The position numbers and the translations under genes were made by a program. From the NCBI GenBank assembly GCA_020722575.1, contig DYKN01000009.1, positions 22,701-86,700 on the forward strand: DNA of 64,000 bases. The letters run 5' to 3'. Shown here in pieces: positions 19,342 to 28,752 of the stretch. How positions within the stretch are numbered: position 1 is the stretch's first letter; every line of letters starts with the position of its first letter. Origin of the DNA: Rikenella microfusus. GTDB taxonomy: Bacteria; Bacteroidota; Bacteroidia; Bacteroidales; VadinHA17. The notes beneath the pieces were generated by a model. The model saw nothing but the letters and a program-made list of their open reading frames with translations. It made no database searches and was not told the origin of the DNA.

Positions 19342-20895
19342 ATGACGCTAAGCAATGTCTGGCCGGCAATCAAAACTTCAGGCATTGCGTTATTATTTTT
19401 GGCCTTTCCCCATGCGCCCACTTACGGGCAGGTGAATATACTTGATTCATTGTTCTCTTTCAACACGGGAACGGTCAAAACAAGTAACGCACTGAATATT
19501 ATTAGTCGCCAGACAGGTTATTTCTTCACATACGACAGCAAATTAATTAACAGCGAAAAAAGAATAAAACTTCAGTTTACTGACACAAAACTGTCAGATA
19601 TTCTGAGATACATTATTAATAACGATTCCGTTGATTTTTCCGTAATCAACAAATATATCATTGTTTTCAGGAAGCAACCTGTTAAACCTGATATTTTACA
19701 GGTTCCCGAATGGAAGGTAAAAGATTTAACCGGTACCATTACCGATAATGAAACCGGAGAACCAATACCTTATGCAACTGTTGGTATAAGATCAGCAGGA
19801 AGGGGAACCATTGCAAACAATAATGGAGAATTCCTTATTAAAATAAATCGCGATTGGCTTAAAGACACCCTCATCGTGTCACATATAGGTTATTTGCAGA
19901 GGAAAATACCGGTGTGGCAGGCTCTTGGAAATGAGTTCAATATTAAAATGACACGCGATTATATACCAATACCGGAAATAATAGTTAAAAATCAGATCCC
20001 TCAGGAAATTCTCAGAAGAGCTTATAACTCCATTGTGAAAAATTATGGAAATACGCCGGCTTTGCTGACGGCTTTTTACAGGGAGGCCGCCTTCCGAAAA
20101 AACGACCTCCATATATATTCAGAAGCAATAGTAGAAATATACAAATCATCTTATTCATCCCCACTTGCCAACGACCAGATGAAAGTTATTAAAAGCCGTA
20201 AAATTGAAAATATCGGCCTGAAAGATACACTTACCGTAAGACTTAAAGCCGGACTGAACAGTTGCCTGGTTCTTGATGGAGCAAAAAATATTTTTGACTT
20301 CCTGCTTCCTGAAAATTATTCACGGTATGATTATCATATGACAGATATAGTAAAAGTTGATAATGGGACAGCATTCGTTATTGAATTCAAACAAAAGCCT
20401 GAGGTTGACATTCCCCTGTATGTTGGCTCAATCTATATAAATACCATCAATTATGCAATTGAGTATGCAGAATTTGAAATTCAACCTGATTATATAAGAA
20501 AAAACCGCTCGGATTTTATTACCTATCAGGCAAAGGGGTACACCACATACCCAACATCAATTAAATATACTGTGAGCTATAAAAATCTGAACGATAGATA
20601 TTTTCTAAATCATGTTCGCGGAGATCTTACCTTTACCAGCCGACAGAAGAAAAGGCTTTTCTCAACAAGCTTTCTGGTATTTTTTGAAATGGCTATAACA
20701 GATATAACAACTGAAAAAGTTACACGGTTTGACAGGGATGAAATAGCTCCGGTTCATTCAGTTTTTTCAAAGACAATTACGGATTATGATCGTGAATTCT
20801 GGGGTGATTTTGGTTTTCTGAAGCCGGAAGATAATCTTCTCCATGAGATCAGTAAAATGCAGGCACGACTTCAAATATTTTCAAAACAGAATTGA
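19342..20895 (+). CDS. STN plus carboxypeptidase-like domain protein without TonB barrel
   Basis: The 517-residue exported protein has a signal peptide (about 1-29), an STN domain (about 45-110, matching the short secretin/TonB N-terminal fold that contacts FecR in SusC-like transducers), a CarboxypepD_reg-like domain (about 128-205) and a C-terminal region shared with the protein at 16476-17789. In ordinary ECF/FecR loci the STN domain sits at the N-terminus of a TonB-dependent receptor of about 1000 residues; here no plug or barrel follows. It lies 10 bp after the FecR gene. The STN and regulatory domains are read from sequence; a signal-transducing role is inference. Confidence 0.8.
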   Translation: MTLSNVWPAIKTSGIALLFLAFPHAPTYGQVNILDSLFSFNTGTVKTSNALNIISRQTGYFFTYDSKLINSEKRIKLQFTDTKLSDILRYIINNDSVDFSVINKYIIVFRKQPVKPDILQVPEWKVKDLTGTITDNETGEPIPYATVGIRSAGRGTIANNNGEFLIKINRDWLKDTLIVSHIGYLQRKIPVWQALGNEFNIKMTRDYIPIPEIIVKNQIPQEILRRAYNSIVKNYGNTPALLTAFYREAAFRKNDLHIYSEAIVEIYKSSYSSPLANDQMKVIKSRKIENIGLKDTLTVRLKAGLNSCLVLDGAKNIFDFLLPENYSRYDYHMTDIVKVDNGTAFVIEFKQKPEVDIPLYVGSIYINTINYAIEYAEFEIQPDYIRKNRSDFITYQAKGYTTYPTSIKYTVSYKNLNDRYFLNHVRGDLTFTSRQKKRLFSTSFLVFFEMAITDITTEKVTRFDRDEIAPVHSVFSKTITDYDREFWGDFGFLKPEDNLLHEISKMQARLQIFSKQN

Positions 20896-20941
20896 GCCTC
20901 AGGTAAACAGAATGGCCTGCTGAAATAGTTAGGTTCTAAAA

Positions 20942-21955
20942 TCAATACTTGTTGATAATTTTATACAGTTCTGACAGATCTGGTGTAAGAATTATTTCTG
21001 TTCTCCTGTTTTTCTGTCTTGCTTCAGGGGTATTTCTGCTATCTACAGGAAGGTACTGGCTACGGCCAGATGCTGTCAGCCTCTTCGGATCAATTCTGGC
21101 ACTTTCAAGCAGCACTCTTACCACAGTGGTTGCACGTTTAACACTCAGATCCCAGTTATCCCGAAGCTGTCCCCCGGAAGGATTATATGGAACATTATCT
21201 GTATGACCTTCAATGTTTATCTGGATGTCAGGATTCTTTTCCAGGACTGAAGCCAGACGTCTGAGAGCATTCCTGCCATTCGCATCAATCTCCCAGCTGG
21301 CAGTTTTAAAGAGAAGTTTTTCCTCAAGTGAAACATACACCTTCCCATCCCGCACTGTGACAGAGAGTCCCATATTCTCAAACCCAAGCAATGCTTCCGC
21401 AACCTTGTTCCTGAGATCCTGAACTATTCTACTTTGAGTTTCCAGAATCTTTTCCAGTTCAGCCATCCTGGCATTTCGTTTTTCCAGCTCATAGGAAAGC
21501 TCATCAAGTGCAGCTTTTTTTGTGTCGAGATTTTCTTCAAGCTGACGTAACAGTTCCTCTTTTTTCTGAAGATTGTCCTGAGCTGTCTGCAGCTCCGAAA
21601 GAAGTCGCCTAATTTCGGTGACATTTCCCCTGATAAGATCCTCCCTCGCCTTCTCAAGATCATTTACCTTGGCAAGCAGTATATTGTAATCTCCTTTTAA
21701 CCTATCTCTTTCATTTATAACAGTTTGCAACTCCTCAACCATTCCTTTTGTCTCATTCTCAAGCTTCTGAACACGGGCTTCCAGTTCTTTCCTGTCCATT
21801 TCAAGCATGATGTTTTCTTTCTTAAGCTCATCACGTTCATTCATATACATCTTAGCTGAGTCCTGCATCGATCTGTATTTCGTCCATGGAACACATCCAA
21901 TTATCGGAAATAACAGCATATGAAAAACTACAATTGTTATTCTGTTTATTTTCAT
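20942..21955 (-). CDS. OmpA-family peptidoglycan-binding lipoprotein with coiled coil
   Basis: The 337-residue product begins with a lipoprotein-type signal (hydrophobic core, cysteine at about 21 in PIIGC). Residues about 30-185 form a long heptad-rich coiled coil. The C-terminal OmpA/MotB-like domain (about 205-325) carries INIEGHTDNVPYNP and the RATTVVRVLLESARIDPKRL and NRRTEII elements that bind peptidoglycan. It is expected to tether an envelope structure from the outer membrane or the periplasm. The gene is convergent with the STN-domain gene and divergent from dxs. A -7-like element lies about 60 bp upstream. Confidence 0.9.
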   Translation of the reverse strand: MKINRITIVVFHMLLFPIIGCVPWTKYRSMQDSAKMYMNERDELKKENIMLEMDRKELEARVQKLENETKGMVEELQTVINERDRLKGDYNILLAKVNDLEKAREDLIRGNVTEIRRLLSELQTAQDNLQKKEELLRQLEENLDTKKAALDELSYELEKRNARMAELEKILETQSRIVQDLRNKVAEALLGFENMGLSVTVRDGKVYVSLEEKLLFKTASWEIDANGRNALRRLASVLEKNPDIQINIEGHTDNVPYNPSGGQLRDNWDLSVKRATTVVRVLLESARIDPKRLTASGRSQYLPVDSRNTPEARQKNRRTEIILTPDLSELYKIINKY

Positions 21956-22015
21956 TACATTAATTTTTGAATCATTTAATCTTTACCCAGGATTATTGTT
22001 TATAGATTAATGAGA

Positions 22016-22023
22016 CAAAAATA
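22016..22023 (-). promoter_or_regulatory. -7 element upstream of the OmpA-family gene
   Basis: On the minus strand this reads TATTTTTG, an exact TAnnTTTG match about 60 bp from the start codon. A matching -33 TTTG is not evident. It lies back to back with the dxs promoter in the divergent intergenic region. Confidence 0.4.
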
Positions 22024-22073
22024 AGAAAAACCTTATAAGAAAAAGTTTAAGGAAAGTAGGGAATAATAATTAT

Positions 22074-22081
22074 TATCTTTG
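22074..22081 (+). promoter_or_regulatory. -7 element upstream of dxs
   Basis: TATCTTTG matches TAnnTTTG exactly and lies 23 bp before the dxs ATG, a typical Bacteroidetes short leader. The -33 element is not clear. Confidence 0.55.
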
Positions 22082-22104
22082 CAATATATAATGATACTAT
22101 TTTA

Positions 22105-24078
22105 ATGGCCACTGAATACAGATTACTCAACAGGGTATCATTTCCTTCGGATCTTAAAAAGTTAAGCAGGGAAGATCTTTTAATTCTGGCAGAAGAACTC
22201 AGGCAATTTATTATTGATTCAGTTAGCAAAAACCCCGGTCATCTTGGGGCAAATCTCGGTGTAGTAGAGCTTACCATTGCGTTACATTATGTTTTTGATA
22301 CACCATATGATAAAATCATATGGGACGTTGGGCATCAGGCTTATGGACACAAGATTCTTACTGGCCGGCGCGACAGGTTTTATACTAACAGGAAATACGG
22401 GGGTATAAGCGGATTCCCAAAAATGTCGGAGAGTGAATATGATGCTTTTGGCACCGGGCACTCATCAACATCAATATCAGCGGCACTCGGAATGGCAGTT
22501 GCTGCAAATAAAAAGGGAGAAAACCGACAGGTAGTGGCAGTTATTGGCGATGGGGCCTTGACTGCAGGACTTGCTTTTGAAGGCCTTAACAACGCAGGTA
22601 TTCAAAAATCAAATCTCCTGGTTATTCTGAATGACAATAACATGTCAATCGATCCTAACGTTGGCACTCTGAAAGAATATCTTCTCGACATAACAACAAG
22701 TCGTACTTATAACAGGATAAAGGACGAAATCTGGAATATGCTGGGAAAGATTGGCAAACTTGGGCCAAATGCGAGAAGTTTCGTTGCTCAGCTTGATGCA
22801 GGATTGAAAAGCACAATTCTTGATCGCAGTAATCTGTTTGAAGGACTTAACTTCAGATATTTCGGACCTATTGATGGCCATGATCTTCTTCATCTTATTG
22901 ATGTGCTGGACGATCTTAAAAAATTGCCCGGACCAAAATTACTCCATTGCCGTACAATTAAAGGCAAGGGATATAAATATGCCGAAGAGAATCAGACAAA
23001 ATTTCATTCTCCCGGTAAATTCAATAAGGAAACCGGTGAAATAATCGAAGCCTCCCTCCCAGGCTCCCCTCCACAGTACAGCAAGGTTTTCGGCGAGACA
23101 ATGATCGAACTGGCAAAATTAAACAACAAAATTTGTGGAATTACCCCGGCAATGTCTTCAGGATGCGCTCTTGATCTTATGATGAAAGAATTTCCTGACA
23201 GGACATTTGACGTCGGAATAGCAGAACAGCATGCTGTGACCTTCTCGGCAGGTCTTGCAACTCAGGGATTCATACCCTACTGCAATATATACTCCTCTTT
23301 CCTTCAAAGAGCATACGATCAGATAATTCACGATGTAGCCATTCAGAATCTGCATGTTGTTTTTTGCATCGACCGCAGCGGCCTCGTGGGTACTGACGGT
23401 CCAACCCACCACGGTTTCTTCGATATATCGTTCATGAGAAACATACCCAACATGATTGTCTGTGCCCCAATGGATGAAATTGAACTCAGAAACATGCTCT
23501 ATACAGCACAGACATCCAGAATAAATTCCCCTATCAGTATAAGATATCCCAGAGGCTCAGGAATAAATACCGACTGGAAAAAACCTTTCGAAGAAATTGA
23601 AATAGGAAAAGCAAGAATGATAACTGACGGAGAAGATATTGCTGTACTCAGTTTTGGACATCCCGGTAATTTCGTCGTAAAAGCAGTTGAAATCCTCAGA
23701 AAAGAAAATATTTATCCTGCACACTACGATATGAGGTTTGTCTCTCCTCTCGATACCGAAACTCTTCATCATGTTTTCAAGAAATTCCGCAAAATATTAA
23801 CTGTGGAGGATGGTATGCTAAAAGGCGGCTTTGGCAGTGCAATTATTGAATTTATGTCCGACAATGGTTATCATGCAGAAGTAAGGAGACTTGGCATTCC
23901 TAATTATTTCGTTGAACACGGCACACAGGAAGAACTTATTGCCGAATGTGGATTTGATACCGATGGAATCATACGTAATATCAGAGAACTTGTCAGTACC
24001 ATAAATAACTCAAAAGAAATGAACTTCGTCGAAAAAATAAGAAATGTAACCATCAGAAGAAAGAAAAAAATAAGCTGA
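22105..24078 (+). CDS. dxs: 1-deoxy-D-xylulose-5-phosphate synthase
   Basis: DXS condenses pyruvate with glyceraldehyde 3-phosphate using thiamine diphosphate, the first step of the MEP isoprenoid pathway. The 657 residues show the N-terminal NPGHLGANLGVVELTIALH and WDVGHQAYGHKILTGR, the thiamine-diphosphate motif GDGALTAGLAFEGLNNAG with NDNNMSID, and the second-domain AEQHAVTFSAGLATQGFIPY, DRSGLVGTDGPTHHG and IRYPRG. Length and motif order are complete. It has its own promoter; the DUF1080 gene follows after 45 bp. Confidence 0.97.
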   Translation: MATEYRLLNRVSFPSDLKKLSREDLLILAEELRQFIIDSVSKNPGHLGANLGVVELTIALHYVFDTPYDKIIWDVGHQAYGHKILTGRRDRFYTNRKYGGISGFPKMSESEYDAFGTGHSSTSISAALGMAVAANKKGENRQVVAVIGDGALTAGLAFEGLNNAGIQKSNLLVILNDNNMSIDPNVGTLKEYLLDITTSRTYNRIKDEIWNMLGKIGKLGPNARSFVAQLDAGLKSTILDRSNLFEGLNFRYFGPIDGHDLLHLIDVLDDLKKLPGPKLLHCRTIKGKGYKYAEENQTKFHSPGKFNKETGEIIEASLPGSPPQYSKVFGETMIELAKLNNKICGITPAMSSGCALDLMMKEFPDRTFDVGIAEQHAVTFSAGLATQGFIPYCNIYSSFLQRAYDQIIHDVAIQNLHVVFCIDRSGLVGTDGPTHHGFFDISFMRNIPNMIVCAPMDEIELRNMLYTAQTSRINSPISIRYPRGSGINTDWKKPFEEIEIGKARMITDGEDIAVLSFGHPGNFVVKAVEILRKENIYPAHYDMRFVSPLDTETLHHVFKKFRKILTVEDGMLKGGFGSAIIEFMSDNGYHAEVRRLGIPNYFVEHGTQEELIAECGFDTDGIIRNIRELVSTINNSKEMNFVEKIRNVTIRRKKKIS

Positions 24079-24123
24079 TAATTAATTATCAAACATCTTT
24101 TAAATTTAAAATTTTAAAAAACT

Positions 24124-24909
24124 ATGAGATTTATTATTATACCGTTAACGATTCTCCTGATAGCATCAGCATGCAAATCAAAGGCCACTTCCGAACAGTG
24201 GATTCCACTGTTCAACGGTAAAAATCTCGATGGGTGGATAATCAAAATCAAAGGACATCCCCTTGGTGAAAACTATAAAAATACTTTCAGAGTAGAAGAC
24301 GGGATATTAAAAGTAAGTTATGATGATTACGAGAAATTTGACACCAGTTATGGCCATATCTTTTATAAAACACCCTTTTCAAGCTATAAGATGAGAATTG
24401 AATACCGGTTTACCGGAGAGCAGTGCCCGGAAGGTCCATCATGGGCATTCCGTAATAATGGTATCATGTTTCACTGCCAATCGCCTGAAACGATGATGAT
24501 TGACCAGGATTTCCCGGTTTCAATAGAGGCACAGCTTCTTGGAGGTGACGGTATCTCGGAACGTCCAACAATGAATGTTTGCACACCCGGCACTCATATT
24601 GTAATAAATGACACATTGATTACCATGCACTGCACAAATTCAACTTCAAAAACCTACCACGGCGATGTATGGGTTACAGCCGAATTGGTGGTATATGGCG
24701 ATAGCATTATTCATCACATAGTCAACGGCGATACTGTACTTACCTATTCAAAACCACAGGTGGGCGGCTCAAATAAACCGGCAGATTATCCTGTTCCCGA
24801 TGGTACGTTGATCAGCGAAGGATATATTGCACTTCAGGCTGAAAGCCATCCTACCGAATTCAGAAAAGTGGAACTACTTGACCTTAGCAATTACAAAAGA
24901 GAAAAGTAA
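24124..24909 (+). CDS. DUF1080 family lipoprotein (3-keto-glycoside hydrolase-like fold)
   Basis: The 261-residue product has a lipoprotein signal with the lipobox ending at about Cys17 (LIASAC). The DUF1080 laminin-G/jelly-roll domain starts immediately after with WIPLFNGKNLDGWI, followed by FRVEDGILKVSY, an AFRNNGIMFHCQSP stretch and an ending YIALQAESHPTEFRKVELLDL. Members are abundant in Bacteroidetes and some hydrolyse 3-keto glycosides, but the substrate here is unknown. It would be attached to the periplasmic face or outer membrane. It is 45 bp downstream of dxs and may be co-transcribed. Confidence 0.88.
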   Translation: MRFIIIPLTILLIASACKSKATSEQWIPLFNGKNLDGWIIKIKGHPLGENYKNTFRVEDGILKVSYDDYEKFDTSYGHIFYKTPFSSYKMRIEYRFTGEQCPEGPSWAFRNNGIMFHCQSPETMMIDQDFPVSIEAQLLGGDGISERPTMNVCTPGTHIVINDTLITMHCTNSTSKTYHGDVWVTAELVVYGDSIIHHIVNGDTVLTYSKPQVGGSNKPADYPVPDGTLISEGYIALQAESHPTEFRKVELLDLSNYKREK

Positions 24910-25030
24910 AAAACAAAAACCAAAAAAATCAGATTTTTTATATTTTCGCAGTCGTCAGGCCGAAAATTTTGCTGGTGTAACAAAGGACAATAATATAGGG
25001 GTAGCAAATTCTGTCATCCCTTCATAAGAT

Positions 25031-25248
25031 AAAAGTTCTTTAAAAGACCATATTATTAAAAGTAAATAGAATATGAAATTCGCCCGGATGGCAGGGCCGA
25101 GCGTAAAATCCCGACATGTTATGTCGGGATAGCGAAGGAGCCAGATTGCAGGGGTGGACAATTCCGCCATCCCTCCATAAGAAAGAAAAAGTTCTTTAAA
25201 AGACCATATTATTAAAAGTAAATAGAATATGAAATTCGCCCGGATGGC
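25031..25248 (+). repeat. 62-bp perfect direct repeat covering the tRNA-Leu leader and 5' end
   Basis: Positions 25031-25092 and 25187-25248 are identical over 62 bp. The second copy leads into the real tRNA-Leu gene and includes its first 11 nucleotides (GCCCGGATGGC). The first copy has the same 11 nucleotides and then diverges. Similar but imperfect sequence continues upstream of both copies (around 25000-25030 and 25151-25186), so the duplicated unit is about 156 bp. This looks like a partial tandem duplication of the tRNA region. Confidence 0.9.
25108..25130. repeat. Perfect 10-bp palindromic hairpin between the direct repeats
   Basis: ATCCCGACAT and ATGTCGGGAT pair perfectly around a 3-nt loop. 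It lies inside the 94-bp insert between the two direct-repeat copies. It is not followed by a T run, so it is not a standard terminator. It resembles REP-like intergenic palindromes. Confidence 0.8.
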
Positions 25249-25321
25249 GGAATTGGTAGACGCGCTGGTCTCAAACACCAGTGGCAGCAATGCCGTGGGG
25301 GTTCAACTCCCCCTCCGGGTA
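25238..25321 (+). tRNA. tRNA-Leu (anticodon CAA)
   Basis: The 84-nt sequence folds as a class II tRNA. The acceptor arm GCCCGGA pairs with TCCGGGT (one G-U at the end). The anticodon stem CTGGT/ACCAG encloses loop CTCAAAC, giving anticodon CAA (reads UUG). A variable arm and the T loop GTTCAACTCC follow. The discriminator base is A and CCA is not encoded. The first 11 nt are duplicated 156 bp upstream. Confidence 0.95.
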
Positions 25322-25327
25322 CAGAAC

Positions 25328-25400
<73 letters not shown>

Positions 25401-25505
25401 GGGTTAACACAGGCATCTCCATTCTGATTAAATCTTAGCTATGAAATAGTTAAAAACTTTTATGTAATTTGATTTATTGCTTTATTATGAAAAATTAACC
25501 CCAAT

Positions 25506-27161
25506 ATGCAAAAGAAAATATTGTTCTTTTTTATCCTTTCTCTATTGTTCAGCATAATAATACAGGCTCAATCCTCAATAAAATCTGATCTTGTAATATT
25601 TACTTCAGAGAAAAAAGCTCCACGAGTTAGAACTAATGATAAAGGTCAATTAATTGTAAATGTTTCTGCCAGAGATATTCGCAGGTTCAAATCAGCGGGT
25701 ATAGTTCATTACAGTGATTTTGGAGCAAAAGGCGATGGTAAAACCGATGATATAGATGCCATTGTTGCTACTCATGCATTTGCAAACAAATATGGCCTTC
25801 CAGTAAAGGCTGATGAAGGAGCCACTTATTATCTCAGCGGGAAAGACCGCACAGCAATTATTCAGACAAGCACCGATTTCGGAACTGCGGCTTTTATTAT
25901 CGACGACACCGATGTTATTAACCGGAACTCCAATATTTTCATTGTCAACTCAACACTCAAACCTTTCATACCACAGGGGATTATTTCACTCAAAAAAAAT
26001 CAGGAAAGAATTAATATCCCACTACCCGGCCCATGTCTGATCACTGTAACAGATTCAAATATAAAACGTTACATCCGATTCGGTCCAAACCAGAACAGAG
26101 GATCCTCACAAACAGATATTTTCATCGCTGACAAGGATGGTAAAGTTGATATGAATGCACCTATTATCTGGGACTTTGACCATATTACCGATATCAATGC
26201 CATTCCAATTGATGAAGATACTCTTACCATCTCGGGTGGACGTTTCACCACTATAGCTAACCGCGCTGAATCGAAATATACATATTACAGCAGAGGCATT
26301 GCCGTAAGGCGCTCGAATGTAATCATAAAAAATCTTGAACACCGTATTACCGGAGAAGGAGACCATGGCGCCCCCTATGGAGGATTTATCAATATCCATG
26401 ATTGTGCATATGTGACGCTAATGAATACTGTACTTACAGGACACAGGATTTATCAGACCATAGGTTCAGCTGGAGTTACTGTCTCAATGGGTTCATATGA
26501 TATTTCAGTAAACCGCGCTCTCAGCATTTCCTTCATAAATTGCAGCCAAACAAATGATATAAAAGATAATCGCTACTGGGGAATTCTGGGATCAAATTAC
26601 AGCAAAAACCTGCTTTATGACAGATGTACCTTTTCAAGATTTGATGCCCATATGGGTGTTGCCAATGCTACCATTCGCAATTCCACTCTTGGCCACCAGG
26701 GTATTAATGCTATTGGCTGCGGGGTACTTACCATTGAAAATTCAACCATCTATGGAAGAAATCTTATAAACCTGCGATCAGACTATGGCAGTACCTGGCA
26801 GGGTGAATTCATAATCAGGAACTGTGTTTTTGTGCCGGCAGGTGGCAAACCGGTAATTGCCAGTATCATCGGTGGTTCTAACTCCGGTCAGCATGATTTT
26901 GGTTATGTCTGTTACATGCCGGAAAAAATTACTATAGAAAACCTGTATATCGACGATTCAAACCATCCTGTTAACTATGAGGGACCTGCTATCTTTGCAA
27001 ATTTCAACCCCAAAATGACCGACGAGTCTTACAAGGAAAAATATCCCTATGTTGTTACAAAAGAAGTCCTGCTAAGAAACGTTACCACGGCAAGCGGAAT
27101 GAAATTAAGAGTCAGCGACAATATGTATATGTTCAGGAATGTGAAAGTAATAATTGAATAA
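25506..27161 (+). CDS. Secreted right-handed beta-helix protein (pectate-lyase/GH28-like fold)
   Basis: The 551-residue product has a signal peptide (about 1-21, ending IIQAQ). A segment VHYSDFGAKGDGKTDDIDAI at about 69-88 is the characteristic N-terminal element of pectate lyase 3/phage tailspike-type beta-helices. Repeated short strands rich in NCT and IRNS-type turns continue to the end, consistent with a solenoid. Such proteins often degrade pectin-like or host glycans. No catalytic residues could be assigned with confidence. No SusCD pair is near it, and the upstream tRNA-Leu and repeat region separates it from dxs. Confidence 0.8.
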   Translation: MQKKILFFFILSLLFSIIIQAQSSIKSDLVIFTSEKKAPRVRTNDKGQLIVNVSARDIRRFKSAGIVHYSDFGAKGDGKTDDIDAIVATHAFANKYGLPVKADEGATYYLSGKDRTAIIQTSTDFGTAAFIIDDTDVINRNSNIFIVNSTLKPFIPQGIISLKKNQERINIPLPGPCLITVTDSNIKRYIRFGPNQNRGSSQTDIFIADKDGKVDMNAPIIWDFDHITDINAIPIDEDTLTISGGRFTTIANRAESKYTYYSRGIAVRRSNVIIKNLEHRITGEGDHGAPYGGFINIHDCAYVTLMNTVLTGHRIYQTIGSAGVTVSMGSYDISVNRALSISFINCSQTNDIKDNRYWGILGSNYSKNLLYDRCTFSRFDAHMGVANATIRNSTLGHQGINAIGCGVLTIENSTIYGRNLINLRSDYGSTWQGEFIIRNCVFVPAGGKPVIASIIGGSNSGQHDFGYVCYMPEKITIENLYIDDSNHPVNYEGPAIFANFNPKMTDESYKEKYPYVVTKEVLLRNVTTASGMKLRVSDNMYMFRNVKVIIE

Positions 27162-27417
27162 CTGCCTTTAAAGAAAACATTATTTAAACTGTATTCCAAT
27201 TAAACATCAACAATATCAATAACTCTTTTTTATTTGAATAAATTAACCACATAAAGCCTCTATTTCAAAATAATAAATATATCAGGAATAATCCTCGCCT
27301 TTTTGTCATATTGATTTCCGTCTCAGCAACCCTGTTTGCATTATCTATTCTCTCTTCTGAACAAATCACCAGCTTTGTTGTTAAATTCATATGAAAACTA
27401 ATGATATACTGCATAAT

Positions 27418-28740
27418 ATGGATTTGTTCGAAATAAAAATGCCCAAACTGGGCGAAAGCATAACGGAGGCAACCATAATTAAATGGCTCGTTAGAGAAGG
27501 GGGTACAGTTAAAGAAGATGATCCCCTACTCGATATTGCTACTGACAAGGTCGATTCTGAAGTTCCTTCACCCGTAGCCGGGAGAGTGAAAAAAATATTC
27601 TACAAAGAAAACGATGTTGTTCCCGTGGGTGAAGTTATTGCATTAATTGACACTTCAAGCACATATGGCGAAGATTCCAAAGTTTCTTTTGAAAAATCTG
27701 AGGAATCAGATACTGAAACTGAAATTATAAAAGTTGCAGGGGAAAATGAAGCTTCACAGTCGCATAAAGTGAAAGAGAGCATAACAAAAGAATCTGGGTC
27801 AAGATTCTACTCGCCTCTCGTAATTCAGATTGCCAGGAAAGAAAATATTTCTTTAGAGGAACTTGACAGGATCAAAGGAAGTGGATTAAATGGCAGGGTA
27901 ACAAAGAATGATGTACTGGCATATTTGAAGAATAGAGGACAAAAGGTCGAACAAATGCCTGTTATTCCAGAAAAGGAGACTTCCACAATTACGGAATCAC
28001 CTGTTGAAACAGTTTCTTTTGCTGCGTCGGAAGGTGATGAAATTATTGAAATGGACCGCATCCGGAAGCTTACAGCAGAACATATGATACGGTCAAAACA
28101 CACTTCAGCTCATGTAACAAATATCCTTGAAGCAGACGTAACAGCAATTGTAAACTGGAGAAACAAAATAAAGGATGAATTTGAGAAGCATGAAGGTGTG
28201 AAACTTACCTATCTGCCGGTGATCATAGAGGCTGCAATCAGGGCATTAAGAGATTTCCCAATGTTAAATGCTTCCGTTGACGGCACCAGAATAATACTGA
28301 AGAAAAGAATAAATATAGGTATTGCAGTAGCCCTTGAAGATACAAATCTGATAGTACCTGTAATAAAAAATGCTGATATTCTAAACTTAAGCGGAATTGC
28401 CAGAGAGTTAAACCGACTGGCTTCCAGTGCAAGGAGCCATAAGCTCAGGCCTGAAGATATTCAGGATGGAACATTTACAATAACCAACTTCGGAACATTC
28501 AGAAATACAATTGGCACTCCAATAATTAACCAGCCCCAGGTAGCTATTCTGGGCATAGGCAATATCGAGAAAAAACCTGCAGTTCTTGAAACACCAGATG
28601 GTGATGTAATTGCAATCCGCCATAAAATGTTCCTCTCTCTTACTTATGATCACAGGATTATCAATGGTGCCTATGCCGGGGCATGGCTCAAAAAATTGGC
28701 TGATTATCTTGAATCATTCGATACTACCAGAACAGTTTGA
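27418..28740 (+). CDS. 2-oxoacid dehydrogenase complex E2 (dihydrolipoamide acyltransferase)
   Basis: E2 carries the acyl group on a swinging lipoyl arm and passes it to CoA. The product shows a lipoyl domain (about 1-78, lipoyl lysine at about 44 in DIATDKVDSE), an E1/E3-binding domain (about 125-165, SPLVIQIARKENISLEELDRI then GSGLNGRVTKNDVLAYL) and a catalytic domain with YDHRIINGAYAG near the C-terminus. The usual HxxxDG is HxxxNG here. I use the ATG at 27418; one nine codons upstream is possible. The fused E1 gene follows after 12 bp. Whether the substrate is branched-chain oxoacids or pyruvate cannot be decided; no E3 is in the window. Confidence 0.92.
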   Translation: MDLFEIKMPKLGESITEATIIKWLVREGGTVKEDDPLLDIATDKVDSEVPSPVAGRVKKIFYKENDVVPVGEVIALIDTSSTYGEDSKVSFEKSEESDTETEIIKVAGENEASQSHKVKESITKESGSRFYSPLVIQIARKENISLEELDRIKGSGLNGRVTKNDVLAYLKNRGQKVEQMPVIPEKETSTITESPVETVSFAASEGDEIIEMDRIRKLTAEHMIRSKHTSAHVTNILEADVTAIVNWRNKIKDEFEKHEGVKLTYLPVIIEAAIRALRDFPMLNASVDGTRIILKKRINIGIAVALEDTNLIVPVIKNADILNLSGIARELNRLASSARSHKLRPEDIQDGTFTITNFGTFRNTIGTPIINQPQVAILGIGNIEKKPAVLETPDGDVIAIRHKMFLSLTYDHRIINGAYAGAWLKKLADYLESFDTTRTV

Positions 28741-28752
28741 AAATATAAAAAT

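Noticed and set aside
25082..25092. Second tRNA gene start at the left direct repeat
   Set aside because: Only the first 11 nt match tRNA-Leu; no anticodon arm or T arm follows.
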